NCBI RefSeq assembly: GCF_030250645.1
Contig: NZ_JASSVS010000001.1
Span: 62,001 to 126,000 of the forward strand
Reading direction: 5' to 3'
DNA length: 64,000 bases
From: Marinobacter azerbaijanicus
GTDB taxonomy: Bacteria > Pseudomonadota > Gammaproteobacteria > Pseudomonadales > Oleiphilaceae
Shown piece by piece: positions 36,240 to 46,793 of the stretch. Position numbers and translations under genes: made by a program. The notes under the pieces were generated by a model, which was not told the origin of the DNA, ran no database searches, and worked only from the letters and a program-made list of their open reading frames with translations. Numbering within the stretch: the first letter of the stretch is position 1; each line of letters starts with the position of its first letter.

Positions 36240-36451
36240 AGGCCATAGAAAAGGCGGCGCTGTATCAGCCCCTGGACAACCTGTTCAATTGCGAGCCGCT
36301 ACGCCGCCCTTTGCGGGCTGAAATTGTGCGCCGTGGTGAGGTGATGGCCACCCTTTACTGCAAACATCATGAGACGCGGGAACACCTGGAGAACCGCGCC
36401 TCCCGGATGGCCGCGCTCTATGGTGGCGAAATGGTGATGTATGAAGCATAA
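36236..36451 (+). CDS. Small island protein, 71 aa
   Basis: A 71-residue protein overlapping the preceding stop (ATGA). It has a Cys/His-containing stretch (YCKHHETREHLENRA), which might bind metal, and no membrane segment. It is probably translated together with the 268-residue protein. Family and role unknown. Confidence 0.55.
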   Translation: MKAIEKAALYQPLDNLFNCEPLRRPLRAEIVRRGEVMATLYCKHHETREHLENRASRMAALYGGEMVMYEA

Positions 36452-36581
36452 GCGGGCAGTGGTGGAAATCCGCCCTGCTCCAACGATCCCCGCCCGGCCT
36501 GGTAAGCCGGCTTAATCCTCGCAGTTTCCTATCTCAACAGCTCAAGGATGAGCCCCGCCCTAAAATAATCCCGGAATCAGC

Positions 36582-36632
36582 TTGACGCACCGGTAGAGGT
36601 GGCCTAATGTGTTCTTGTATTACGCGAACACA
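36582..36632 (+). promoter_or_regulatory. Promoter and operator of RHH regulator
   Basis: TTGACG (36582-36587), 17-bp gap, TAATGT (36605-36610) is a strong sigma-70 promoter. The inverted repeat TGTGTTC / GAACACA (36608-36614, 36626-36632) covers the -10 end and likely transcript start, placing an operator just before the ribbon-helix-helix gene. Self-repression is the natural reading. Confidence 0.65.
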
Positions 36633-36647
36633 CCAAAGGAAAGCAGT

Positions 36648-36809
36648 ATGCCTGAATTGGTACATATCAGTGCCCGTATAGAAGCCGAGACACGGCAGAA
36701 GCTGGATGAGCTGGCAAAGCAGAGGCGAATGAAAACGGGTGAGGATGTGCGCCTTGCTGACCTGATAAGGGAGGCACTTCAGGAATACACGGATCGCCAC
36801 AAGGCGTAA
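36648..36809 (+). CDS. Ribbon-helix-helix transcriptional regulator
   Basis: A 53-residue CopG/Arc-type regulator: a beta strand (LVHISARIEAE), helix A (TRQKLDELAKQRRM) and helix B (RLADLIREALQEYTDRH). Such proteins bind inverted repeats as dimers. I chose ATG at 36648 after AAAGGAAAG; the longer frame starts inside the operator. It is the only likely repressor visible in the island and may control the three small genes downstream and itself. Confidence 0.82.
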   Translation: MPELVHISARIEAETRQKLDELAKQRRMKTGEDVRLADLIREALQEYTDRHKA

Positions 36810-36879
36810 AAGATGCCCCGGATCTGCGGTAACAGACCCGAGGCGACACATCGGCAACCACTGTTAGGAGAAAGCCGAC

Positions 36880-37140
36880 ATGCAAAAAGATGATACCACA
36901 CCGAGAGATTATACCTTCAACGCAGCCGAGGTTCTGGAGCATCGGCAACTCTTAATGGATATCGAGCTGTTGCTTAATCCATTCCAGGATGGGCTCTATA
37001 ACGAGCATGATTCGTGTCAAACCCAAATAGTTGGCGCAGCACTGGCCAAGGAAGCGCGCAGCAAACTGATGGACGTTTGCGAGTGGATGGAGTGGATGGA
37101 GATCAAAGCCGAGAAAATGGGGGTGCACAATGAACATTGA
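36880..37140 (+). CDS. Small acidic island protein, 86 aa
   Basis: An 86-residue acidic protein with strong ribosome site TAGGAG. It has three Met/Trp-Glu-rich turns near the end (CEWMEWMEIKAEKM) and no recognised domain. It overlaps the following gene by 11 bases. Probably part of the RHH-controlled unit. Function unknown; small acidic satellite proteins sometimes block host or helper functions, but nothing here shows that. Confidence 0.55.
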   Translation: MQKDDTTPRDYTFNAAEVLEHRQLLMDIELLLNPFQDGLYNEHDSCQTQIVGAALAKEARSKLMDVCEWMEWMEIKAEKMGVHNEH

Positions 37141-37372
37141 TGCCGAGATCGGGCTGGACCGTATCACCCGCAGCACTACGCAAATGAAAGCCATGCTTCT
37201 GATGATACAAATGTACCTTGAAAATGCAGAGCGTGGACAAACCGACATCATCCCAGACAGCACCCTTGCCAGCTACTTATGGGCCATAGAGCAGAACGTG
37301 GAAGCCGTAATGCTTGGCACAGAGGAAGTAGAGGAGATCATTAAGCAAGCAAAACTGGAGGCCAAGCAATGA
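37130..37372 (+). CDS. Small helical island protein, 80 aa
   Basis: An 80-residue protein predicted as mostly helical, Met-rich near the middle (MKAMLLMIQMY) and acidic at the end. It overlaps both neighbours, so translation of the three genes is probably coupled. No family recognised. Confidence 0.55.
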   Translation: MNIDAEIGLDRITRSTTQMKAMLLMIQMYLENAERGQTDIIPDSTLASYLWAIEQNVEAVMLGTEEVEEIIKQAKLEAKQ

Positions 37373-37587
37373 GCTTTCTCATTCTACGGTTAGACAACCA
37401 GCCAGCGTTCAGGCGCGAGACTTTGGCGCCAGAAATGGCGCGGATACTCCGAGATATGGCCGACAGTATGGACGAGGGCGAAATGCCCGACACTGAAGCC
37501 TGGTTAATTGACGACATTAACGGCAATCCAGTGGGCAAAGCCTTCTACTACTCTGAGCCGCGCGACAGAATCCACGCAGTAAAGTAA
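37369..37587 (+). CDS. Small island protein, 72 aa
   Basis: A 72-residue protein starting in the previous stop (ATGA). It contains MSFLILRLDNQPAF at the start and a GNPVGKAFYYSEP segment near the end. It is the last island gene before the right end, followed by a possible terminator. No family recognised. Confidence 0.55.
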   Translation: MSFLILRLDNQPAFRRETLAPEMARILRDMADSMDEGEMPDTEAWLIDDINGNPVGKAFYYSEPRDRIHAVK

Positions 37588-37594
37588 CCACCTC

Positions 37595-37625
37595 AAGCCC
37601 TGGCCTAACCGCTGGGGCTTTCTTT
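37595..37625 (+). terminator. Possible terminator at right end of island
   Basis: AAGCCC (37595-37600) pairs with GGGCTT (37615-37620), followed by TCTTTT. The loop is 14 bases, so it is moderate in strength. It would close the small-gene unit 8 bases after its stop. Confidence 0.55.
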
Positions 37626-37653
37626 TGCACGCCGTAAAACCACCATTTATTTA

Positions 37654-37675
37654 ATGATAGGTAGGAAGAAAGGTA
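37654..37675 (+). repeat. Island repeat, right copy
   Basis: Twenty-two bases beginning ATGATAGGTAGGAAGA match the left copy at 27438-27459 with one difference. It lies 41 bases from attR, as expected for an integrase arm site. Confidence 0.6.
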
Positions 37676-37715
37676 AATTATTTTTAGTGCGGTAAGTACT
37701 TGATATGTAAGGAGT

Positions 37716-37731
37716 AGTGGCGGTGGGCCAG
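37716..37731. other. attR, 16-bp direct repeat in tRNA 3' end
   Basis: AGTGGCGGTGGGCCAG is identical to attL. It includes the CCA, discriminator and 3' acceptor strand of tRNA-Ser, so the tRNA stays intact after integration. Confidence 0.88.
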
Positions 37732-37808
37732 GGATTCGAACCCCGGGAAGGCTACTAACCTTCGGCGGTTTTCAAGACCGCTGCATTCAGCCACTCTGCC
37801 AGCCCACC
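37718..37808 (-). tRNA. tRNA-Ser (anticodon UGA)
   Basis: 91 bases including encoded CCA. On the minus strand the acceptor GGTGGGC pairs with GCCCACC, the D arm reads GGCAGAGTGGC, and the anticodon loop CTTGAAA gives UGA. A long variable arm (GAAGG...CCTTC), as in serine tRNAs, and the T loop GGTTCGAATCC follow. Its 3' end serves as integration site of the island. The yccA-tus genes behind it match the context of this tRNA in Pseudomonas, from memory. Confidence 0.97.
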
Positions 37809-37844
37809 GTTTTCTCCACAGCTGTCATTGCGACAGCGGGGAGC

Positions 37845-37872
37845 ATGATACCCGAATCTCCTGTGCTGTCAA
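37845..37872 (-). promoter_or_regulatory. Promoter of tRNA-Ser
   Basis: Read leftward: TTGACA (37872-37867), 16-bp gap, TATCAT (37850-37845). This is close to consensus, about 37 bases before the tRNA 5' end, with a GC-rich discriminator, as expected for a stable RNA. Confidence 0.85.
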
Positions 37873-38092
37873 CGCCCTGCAAAAATCCGGAGAAGAATTA
37901 AGGGTCCCGGCGTAATCTAAAATAGAGTTAATGTTATTTAAGGGAATCTTTACTCGCCAATAAAGTCAGAAACGATTGAAAGTTGGGAATTCGCCATTAT
38001 TATGGTGTAAGAATTCGGATGCGGAGCATAAAGCGCTCCAACGCCACACTAGCTGTTCCAAAATGGCTGTTATAAACCGGAGTAGATTCAGA

Positions 38093-38809
38093 ATGGAAAA
38101 CAGACAGTATAATGTTCAGAAGGGCCAGGGCATCACGCTAAACCGTGGTTCTGCCACGGCTGCCATCAGCCCTGAGGCGTCCAAGGTTTTGCGCAACACC
38201 TATAGCCTGCTCGCCATGACCCTGTTGTTCAGCGCCGTGATGGCTGGAGTTTCCATGTCTATCGGCCTGGGGCGAGGCGCAAGCCTCATCTGTATGCTGG
38301 GCGCCCTGGCCCTGGTGTGGCTGGTTTTACCAAGAACTGCCAACAGTTCTGCTGGTATCGGTGTTGTCTTCGCATTCACCGGCCTTCTTGGCCTTTCACT
38401 TGGCCCCACCCTGACCTATTACCTGGCCATGTCTAATGGCGGGCAGATTGTGATGCAGGCCCTGGGCGGAACTGCGGTTGTGTTCTTTGCCCTGTCAGGC
38501 TATGTGCTGACCACCAAGAAAGACTTCAGCTTCATGCGCGGCATGCTGGTTGCCGGTCTGGTTGTGGTGCTTGTAGCACTGGTTGGATCGCTGGTTGCCG
38601 GCATGTTCGGCGTTGATATCGGCGCTTTCAGTCTGGCTATCAGCGCGGCCATCGTGTTCCTGATGTCTGGTTTCATCCTGTATGACACAAGCCGCATCGT
38701 GAACGGCGGTGAGACCAACTACATCATGGCGACAACTGGCCTCTACCTGAACATCTACAACCTGTTCCTCAGCCTGCTGCACATCATTGGCGCGTTTTCC
38801 AACGAATGA
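38093..38809 (+). CDS. yccA: Bax inhibitor-1/YccA family membrane protein
   Basis: A 238-residue integral membrane protein with seven hydrophobic helices (residues about 36-225) and the family ending FILYDTSRIVNGGETNYIMATTGLYLNIYNLF, with its paired acidic residues. YccA modulates the FtsH protease in E. coli. I chose ATG at 38093 (MENRQYN); the frame extends upstream to 37976 without conserved sequence. A terminator lies just past its stop, inside the start of tusD. Confidence 0.93.
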   Translation: MENRQYNVQKGQGITLNRGSATAAISPEASKVLRNTYSLLAMTLLFSAVMAGVSMSIGLGRGASLICMLGALALVWLVLPRTANSSAGIGVVFAFTGLLGLSLGPTLTYYLAMSNGGQIVMQALGGTAVVFFALSGYVLTTKKDFSFMRGMLVAGLVVVLVALVGSLVAGMFGVDIGAFSLAISAAIVFLMSGFILYDTSRIVNGGETNYIMATTGLYLNIYNLFLSLLHIIGAFSNE

Positions 38810-39249
38810 GCAAGAGCCTGCCAGAGCAGACAAGAACCCCGGCACCTGCCGGGGTTTTTACGTTGGTGATCACCGGTGCCCCCTATTCCTCACAGGCACC
38901 GTCTACCGCCCTGCACTTTGCACGCGCGGCGCTGGCTGCAAATAAGCGCATAGACCGGGTATTCCTCTACGGTGACGGTGTCCACCTGGCCTCGAGCCTC
39001 AGTGCGCCCCCCTCCGATGAACTGAATCTCTCTGAAGCCTGGGCCGCATTCCTGACTGAAAACAGCATTCCAGGGGTTGCCTGTATTGCCTCTGCCCTCC
39101 GGCGAGGGCTGGTCAATGAAGCGGAAATGCACCGCTACGAACTGTCCGCTTCCAACCTTCGCGAGCCCTTCGAGATAGCTGGCCTGGGGGAGTGGGTGGA
39201 CAGTGCTGCTTCTGAATCCCGCATACTGTACTTTCATAAGGGAGGCTGA
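38806..39249 (+). CDS. tusD: Sulfur relay protein TusD (DsrE fold)
   Basis: A 147-residue protein with the DsrE/TusD fold (FTLVITGAPYSSQ, FLYGDGV) and the persulfide-carrying Cys in VACIASALRRG (E. coli Cys78). TusBCD receives sulfur from TusA and passes it to TusE for 2-thiouridine synthesis at tRNA wobble bases. ATG at 38806 overlaps the yccA stop (ATGA) and keeps the whole first strand. TTG at 38863 would start after the terminator hairpin but lose part of that strand. The start is therefore uncertain. Confidence 0.92.
   Translation: MSKSLPEQTRTPAPAGVFTLVITGAPYSSQAPSTALHFARAALAANKRIDRVFLYGDGVHLASSLSAPPSDELNLSEAWAAFLTENSIPGVACIASALRRGLVNEAEMHRYELSASNLREPFEIAGLGEWVDSAASESRILYFHKGG
38837..38859 (+). 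terminator. Terminator hairpin inside 5' end of tusD
   Basis: Stem CCCCGGC, loop ACCT, stem GCCGGGG, then five T, located 28 bases after the yccA stop. If tusD starts at 38806 this sits in its codons 11-18. Confidence 0.8.
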
Positions 39250-39253
39250 CCTC

Positions 39254-39604
39254 GTGAGCACACTGATCATCATCGACCAGTCGCCCTATGGCTCCTGGGA
39301 GGGCCGGGAAGCCCTGGACATGGCCTTCTCCCTGGCCGCGTTTGATCAACCTGTGTCACTGCTGTTCTGTGGTGCCGGGGTGAACTGGCTGCGCAAGGGG
39401 CAGGACGCCGGGAAGATCCAGCAGAAATCCATCGAGCGGAATCTGGCCGCGGCGCCAGTCTTCGGCGTGGAAGCCCTGTTTGCAGACCGTCGGGCCTGTG
39501 ATCAGTATGGTCTGGCTGGAACGGACCTGCTCGACCATGTTTCCATCACCGACGTCGGGCCGGACTTCACTGGCCGCTTTGATCACGTAGCGTTTGCAGG
39601 TTAG
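39254..39604 (+). CDS. tusC: Sulfur relay protein TusC
   Basis: A 116-residue DsrF-type subunit of the TusBCD complex (STLIIIDQSPYGSWEGREALDMAF; LLFCGAGVNWL). I chose GTG at 39254, which has GGGAGG 8 bases upstream; the open frame extends to 39203 inside tusD. It is part of the tusDCBE operon, with short gaps on both sides. Confidence 0.92.
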   Translation: MSTLIIIDQSPYGSWEGREALDMAFSLAAFDQPVSLLFCGAGVNWLRKGQDAGKIQQKSIERNLAAAPVFGVEALFADRRACDQYGLAGTDLLDHVSITDVGPDFTGRFDHVAFAG

Positions 39605-39615
39605 GAGCTGAGCCA

Positions 39616-39897
39616 ATGATTACATTCAGGACCCTGCACATCCTCAACAAGTCGCCGGCCCATGGTCGCTACAGCCTGTGCCTCTCTGCGATTGGGCCCG
39701 AGGACGGATTGTTGCTGACCGAGAACGGCGTCCTGGCCGTCACCCAGCCTCTGGGTATCAGCACGGAGCGCTGTTTTGCGCTGGCGCCGGACCTGGAGGC
39801 GCGGGGGCTTTCTGCGCAGATCAGCAGGAACCAGGCGGTGTCATTCGATGACATGGTGGATCTGACCGCATCTGCAGACAACGTCATTAGCTGGTGA
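39616..39897 (+). CDS. tusB: Sulfur relay protein TusB
   Basis: A 93-residue DsrH-type subunit (TLHILNKSPAHGRYSLCLSAIGPEDGLLLTENGV). It completes the TusBCD heterohexamer that relays persulfide sulfur. Ribosome site TTAGGAGCTGA precedes the ATG by 6 bases. It lies 11 bases after tusC. Confidence 0.9.
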   Translation: MITFRTLHILNKSPAHGRYSLCLSAIGPEDGLLLTENGVLAVTQPLGISTERCFALAPDLEARGLSAQISRNQAVSFDDMVDLTASADNVISW

Positions 39898-39900
39898 ACC

Positions 39901-40227
39901 ATGACTGATATAACAATGCCGGAACGGAACAACGAAGGCTTTCTGGAAGATGCCGAGCATTGGAACCCGAAGGTTGCAGAGGTTATTGCCGGCGAGGATG
40001 GCATTGATCTTTCTGAAAATCACTGGGAAATCATTGAGTTTCTGCGGGATTTTTACAAAGAGCATGAACTATCGCCACCCTCAAACCGCCTGTTCGTAAA
40101 AGCGGTCAGAGAGGCTTTTGGGGAGGAAAAGGGTAACAGCATCTATCTGATGCAACTGTTTCCCGGCACTCCGGCAAAGACCGCCTGCCGTATCGCGGGC
40201 CTGCCGCGACCGACAAACTGTCTATAG
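39901..40227 (+). CDS. tusE: Sulfur relay protein TusE (DsrC family)
   Basis: A 108-residue DsrC-fold protein ending in the flexible arm GLPRPTNCL, whose penultimate Cys takes sulfur from TusBCD and hands it to MnmA. Core segments ENHWEIIEFLRDFYKEHELSPPSNR and YLMQLFPGTPAKTACRIAGL are typical; the Cys in KTACRIAG is present as in DsrC. It is last in the operon and overlaps a convergent gene by 6 bases. Confidence 0.92.
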   Translation: MTDITMPERNNEGFLEDAEHWNPKVAEVIAGEDGIDLSENHWEIIEFLRDFYKEHELSPPSNRLFVKAVREAFGEEKGNSIYLMQLFPGTPAKTACRIAGLPRPTNCL

Positions 40228-40551
40228 GTCATCGCGCGGCTTTTTGGTCTGGCCTGGCGCGTCTCCGAGGAAGCTGCTCAGGCCATTCTCGAACAGGCCT
40301 GACCCGAAACGCAGGAACTGCCTCGTGGAGTCCTTGACCGCGCTTTCCGGGAGTTCCCGCAGGGTTTCCTCAACCCCCTGGCGCACACCTCTTTTAACGC
40401 CGGGCTCTATTTCACGCGACGCCCTGGTGATTTCCTCAACCTTTCGGTCCAGGTGCGGCTTGACCATTCCGAACCAGAATATCGCTAGCGCAGATAGTAC
40501 GGCTGCCACCGTTACCAGCGCCTGAACCACAAGTGTCCATCCAAAATCCAT
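40222..40551 (-). CDS. Single-span membrane protein, unknown
   Basis: A 109-residue protein with one N-terminal membrane helix (residues 6-28, LVVQALVTVAAVLSALAIFW) and a charged cytoplasmic or periplasmic remainder. It follows the DUF445 gene by 45 bases on the same strand, so the two are probably co-transcribed. The family is not recognised. Confidence 0.7.
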   Translation of the reverse strand: MDFGWTLVVQALVTVAAVLSALAIFWFGMVKPHLDRKVEEITRASREIEPGVKRGVRQGVEETLRELPESAVKDSTRQFLRFGSGLFENGLSSFLGDAPGQTKKPRDDL

Positions 40552-40596
40552 ACACTGTCCTCCTGGTCAGTCGGCTGGGTCCCGCCTGAAAGACCT

Positions 40597-41826
40597 TCAC
40601 GCGAATACATTATTCAAGACCAGAAACTGGAGACCGCAGGCAATGGCGCCGAGCATCCCTCCCACCAGCATCAGCTTCAGCTCTTCTTCCCGGAAAGCGG
40701 GCCTGAGTATGTCCTGGAACTCCGCCGGGCCCAGGGATTTCATCTGGCTCGCCAGTACGCCAGCCACCACTGGCGCCCTCTCCCGATTGAACGCCGGGTC
40801 GCCGAACACATCCCGGGTTGCCAGCACGGCCTTGTGATTCATTGCTTTCTTCAGTTCAGTGTAACCGGTCATACCAACCGTCACCTGAGCTGTCAGTTTC
40901 ATTACAACAGAATTGTCCAGCAGCGGCCGCAAGTGCTTTTGAATGATCGCCCGGGTACGGTCACCATGACTTCCGTTAATCATCGCATCGGCGACCTTTT
41001 CGACCGTGATCAGCTCTTCGGCCACCAGTTTCGCCCATACGTCGCTGATGTCCGGCTGACGCCTCAGAAACAGCCCCTGAAACTTCCAGAACAGGAACCG
41101 CCGTGGTTTGAGGGGTCGAAACAGCAGGTTAATGGCAATCCAGTTGGTAAGAAACCCCACGGCGAATCCCCCCACCGGTAACAGCCACGGCTCCGGATAT
41201 CTGGCCCAGACGGGCGCCAGGATGGCCCCAAGAATCCCGCCGATAATGGCTCCCCGGTTGATCACCGAGCGGAGCTCCACCGAACCGGCCTGCTGGAAAA
41301 TCCGGTTCATCAGATCGGGGTGGGATTGGAGTTCGCGACTCAGAAGCGCCTTGAGGTCAACCAATTCATTCAGGTCGTCACCAAAATCCTCCACCAGCGA
41401 CTCAATCCTGGACGGTAACTGCTCCCGCCCCCATCGATAGATCCGGTGGCGAACAAACATCGGCAGGTTATCCCACAGCACCGGCTGAATTTCATACATG
41501 ATTTCATCAATGTATTCATCCATCCGCGGGCCAACCTGTGAAATCACCTGCTCAACAATCTTCTGGGGTTCCAGTTTCTGGTAGACCGCATTCAGATCGC
41601 CAAACTGTTGCAGGGTTCGGTCAATGCAGATATGGGCCATTTTCTCCGCCTTGCGGGGAATAACACCTTGCCAGCCGATAAGGCCAACGCCCACAAACTG
41701 CACTGGATAGAACGACATCTGAATCGCCAGCCAATTGGTAAACCAGCCAACCACGGCGGCCACAAGTGGCACGGACAGAAGTGCTACATCAACCAAGACA
41801 AACCCCAGTGTATGAAAGGCGGGCAC
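40597..41826 (-). CDS. DUF445 family membrane protein
   Basis: A 409-residue protein with two similar membrane-anchored halves. The motif VVGWFTNWLAIQMSFYP (residues 24-40) recurs as FAVGFLTNWIAINLLFRP (about 220-237), and a last helix lies near 388-407. DUF445 proteins are inner-membrane proteins of unknown role found across proteobacteria. It is upstream of the single-span protein, with which it may form a complex. Confidence 0.88.
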   Translation of the reverse strand: MPAFHTLGFVLVDVALLSVPLVAAVVGWFTNWLAIQMSFYPVQFVGVGLIGWQGVIPRKAEKMAHICIDRTLQQFGDLNAVYQKLEPQKIVEQVISQVGPRMDEYIDEIMYEIQPVLWDNLPMFVRHRIYRWGREQLPSRIESLVEDFGDDLNELVDLKALLSRELQSHPDLMNRIFQQAGSVELRSVINRGAIIGGILGAILAPVWARYPEPWLLPVGGFAVGFLTNWIAINLLFRPLKPRRFLFWKFQGLFLRRQPDISDVWAKLVAEELITVEKVADAMINGSHGDRTRAIIQKHLRPLLDNSVVMKLTAQVTVGMTGYTELKKAMNHKAVLATRDVFGDPAFNRERAPVVAGVLASQMKSLGPAEFQDILRPAFREEELKLMLVGGMLGAIACGLQFLVLNNVFA

Positions 41827-41965
41827 AATGCACAGGCGCGCCGTTAATTGTCAGACGGGCAGCTTACCCGACGTTTGATTCTGATTATGTGACGGATAAT
41901 GACGCAAATGAAGAAAACCGACATTGGCCGCGCCGCCACGACAGAGACGCTATCGCGGCACGCCC

Positions 41966-42019
41966 GGAGCTGACAAATATCAGCTCCAATACAAAAGAAG
42001 CCGGCGATTGCCGGCTTCT
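41966..42019 (-). terminator. Two tandem hairpins, terminator of nfuA
   Basis: The second hairpin (41996-42019: AGAAGCCGGC, loop GATT, complement) is followed leftward by TTTTG and so terminates nfuA. The first met next (41966-41987: GGAGCTGA, 6-base loop, TCAGCTCC) has no T run and may protect or reinforce. The remainder of 41827-41965 shows no gene. Confidence 0.8.
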
Positions 42020-42046
42020 CATCAAGCTTTAGAAAAAAGCATTATC

Positions 42047-42634
42047 TTACTGATAATAAGCATTTTCTTTAACTGTATGGTCCGTCACATCCCGAACAGC
42101 GGAGATTTCAGGCACCCGCTCTTTCAGAGTGGACTCAACGCCCTGCTTGAGAGTCAGGCTGACTGCACTGCAGCCCTGACAGCCACCGCCGAACCGGAGT
42201 ACGGCCACGGAACCGTCCACCACTTCAACCAGTGACACATCGCCACCGTGCGACGCCAGATTCGGGTTGATCTCGGAGGCCAGCACATACTGGATCCTGT
42301 CCGGTAGTGGCGCATCGTCATCAACCTTGGGCACCTTGGCGTTGGGCGCCTTGATCGTCAGCTGGCCTCCCATCTGATCCTTGGAGTAGTCCACATAGGC
42401 TTCTTCAAGGAAAGGAACCGAGTTGTGGTCCAGAAACAGGGTGAACTTTCCGAGATCAATCTGCTCGTCAGTCGGCACAATTTCATTGGGCGGGCAGTAC
42501 GCCAGACAGGTCTCGGCATTCTTGGTGCCGGGCTGGGTCACGAAAATACGGACACCCATACCCTCAACATCCTGTTTTTCGATAAGTTGTGCAAGGTAAT
42601 CCCGTGCGGGATCTGTCACCGTAACCAATGCCAT
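42047..42634 (-). CDS. nfuA: Fe-S biogenesis protein NfuA
   Basis: A 195-residue 4Fe-4S carrier. It has an A-type-like N-terminal domain (residues 1-95) and a C-terminal Nfu domain with the cluster-binding [19 protein letters not shown] (CxxC, about residues 150-153). It delivers clusters to target enzymes under stress or iron limitation. It diverges from metH over a 185-base gap, an order remembered from Pseudomonas. Confidence 0.95.
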   Translation of the reverse strand: MALVTVTDPARDYLAQLIEKQDVEGMGVRIFVTQPGTKNAETCLAYCPPNEIVPTDEQIDLGKFTLFLDHNSVPFLEEAYVDYSKDQMGGQLTIKAPNAKVPKVDDDAPLPDRIQYVLASEINPNLASHGGDVSLVEVVDGSVAVLRFGGGCQGCSAVSLTLKQGVESTLKERVPEISAVRDVTDHTVKENAYYQ

Positions 42635-42768
42635 AATTGCAACCCGTTAGTAAGTTTCATCTTATTTTAGGTGAGTTCGCGCCAACATGAAAGACCAAGT
42701 AAAATAGTCAGACTTTAAAGGATGCATTGACGAACATCATCAACCCATGGGACGACATCCGCCAATTT

Positions 42769-42777
42769 TGCTATGAT
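42769..42777 (+). promoter_or_regulatory. Extended -10 promoter of metH
   Basis: TGC followed by TATGAT (42772-42777) is an extended -10 element about 43 bases before the metH ATG; the -35 is weak. The short leader leaves no room for a cobalamin or SAM riboswitch. Confidence 0.55.
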
Positions 42778-42819
42778 CCCGCGCCATTGAGACAAATACG
42801 ACTTCCGGAAGTAATTTCT

Positions 42820-46515
<3,696 letters not shown>

Positions 46516-46556
46516 TCGCCGCCGGAACATCCAACTTCGATCAGCTGGAAGGTAGT

Positions 46557-46790
46557 ATGGCCGAAAAGCCGGATAACGAGAGGCAGCCCGCAAAGAAAAA
46601 GGGACCGGGTGTTCTCAAAGTCATGCAGAGCATCCTCGCTGGCGCACTCGGAGTTCAATCCGACAAGCGCCGGGAGGAGGATTTCTCAAGCCACAGCCCG
46701 TGGCCCTACATTATCGCCGGCATCCTGTTCACTGTCGGCTTTGTGGTAGCCCTGATTGTTGTGGTCAAGCTGGTGCTTTCCGGTCAGTAG
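46557..46790 (+). CDS. DUF2970 family small membrane protein
   Basis: A 77-residue protein with the DUF2970 pattern: a short cytoplasmic start (VLKVMQSILAGALGVQSDKRREEDF) and one membrane helix (residues 50-74). Ribosome site GGAAGGTAGT precedes ATG. It lies 41 bases after metH and may be co-transcribed. It ends 3 bases before a convergent 34-residue ORF. Role unknown. Confidence 0.85.
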   Translation: MAEKPDNERQPAKKKGPGVLKVMQSILAGALGVQSDKRREEDFSSHSPWPYIIAGILFTVGFVVALIVVVKLVLSGQ

Positions 46791-46793
46791 CCC

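Larger units (their letters stand above)
27294..37731. mobile_element. Phage-satellite-like island in tRNA-Ser(UGA)
   Basis: The island is bounded by the 16-bp direct repeat AGTGGCGGTGGGCCAG (27294-27309 and 37716-37731). The right copy is the 3' end of tRNA-Ser including its CCA. All of its protein genes run rightward: integrase, unknown, AlpA-like, unknown, Toprim/RepA-like helicase, repeat array, putative TerS, TerL, tape measure, then seven small genes. Capsid, portal, connector, tail tube, baseplate, lysis and repressor genes of a full phage are absent, yet all visible ORFs are intact. It is therefore read as a satellite rather than a decayed prophage. Confidence 0.85.

Noticed and set aside
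27463..37587. Anti-phage defence cargo or toxin-antitoxin pair in the island
   Set aside because: The RHH gene could be an antitoxin, but the downstream small proteins show no toxin fold and the promoter-operator layout suits a simple regulator; unsupported.
27294..37731. Decayed full prophage
   Set aside because: All visible genes are intact and tightly packed, att sites are perfect, and there are no fragments of capsid, portal, tail or lysis genes. A clean internal deletion is not formally excluded.
42635..42819. Cobalamin or SAM riboswitch before metH
   Set aside because: The leader after the -10 element is only about 43 bases and no B12-box-like or SAM aptamer structure is visible.
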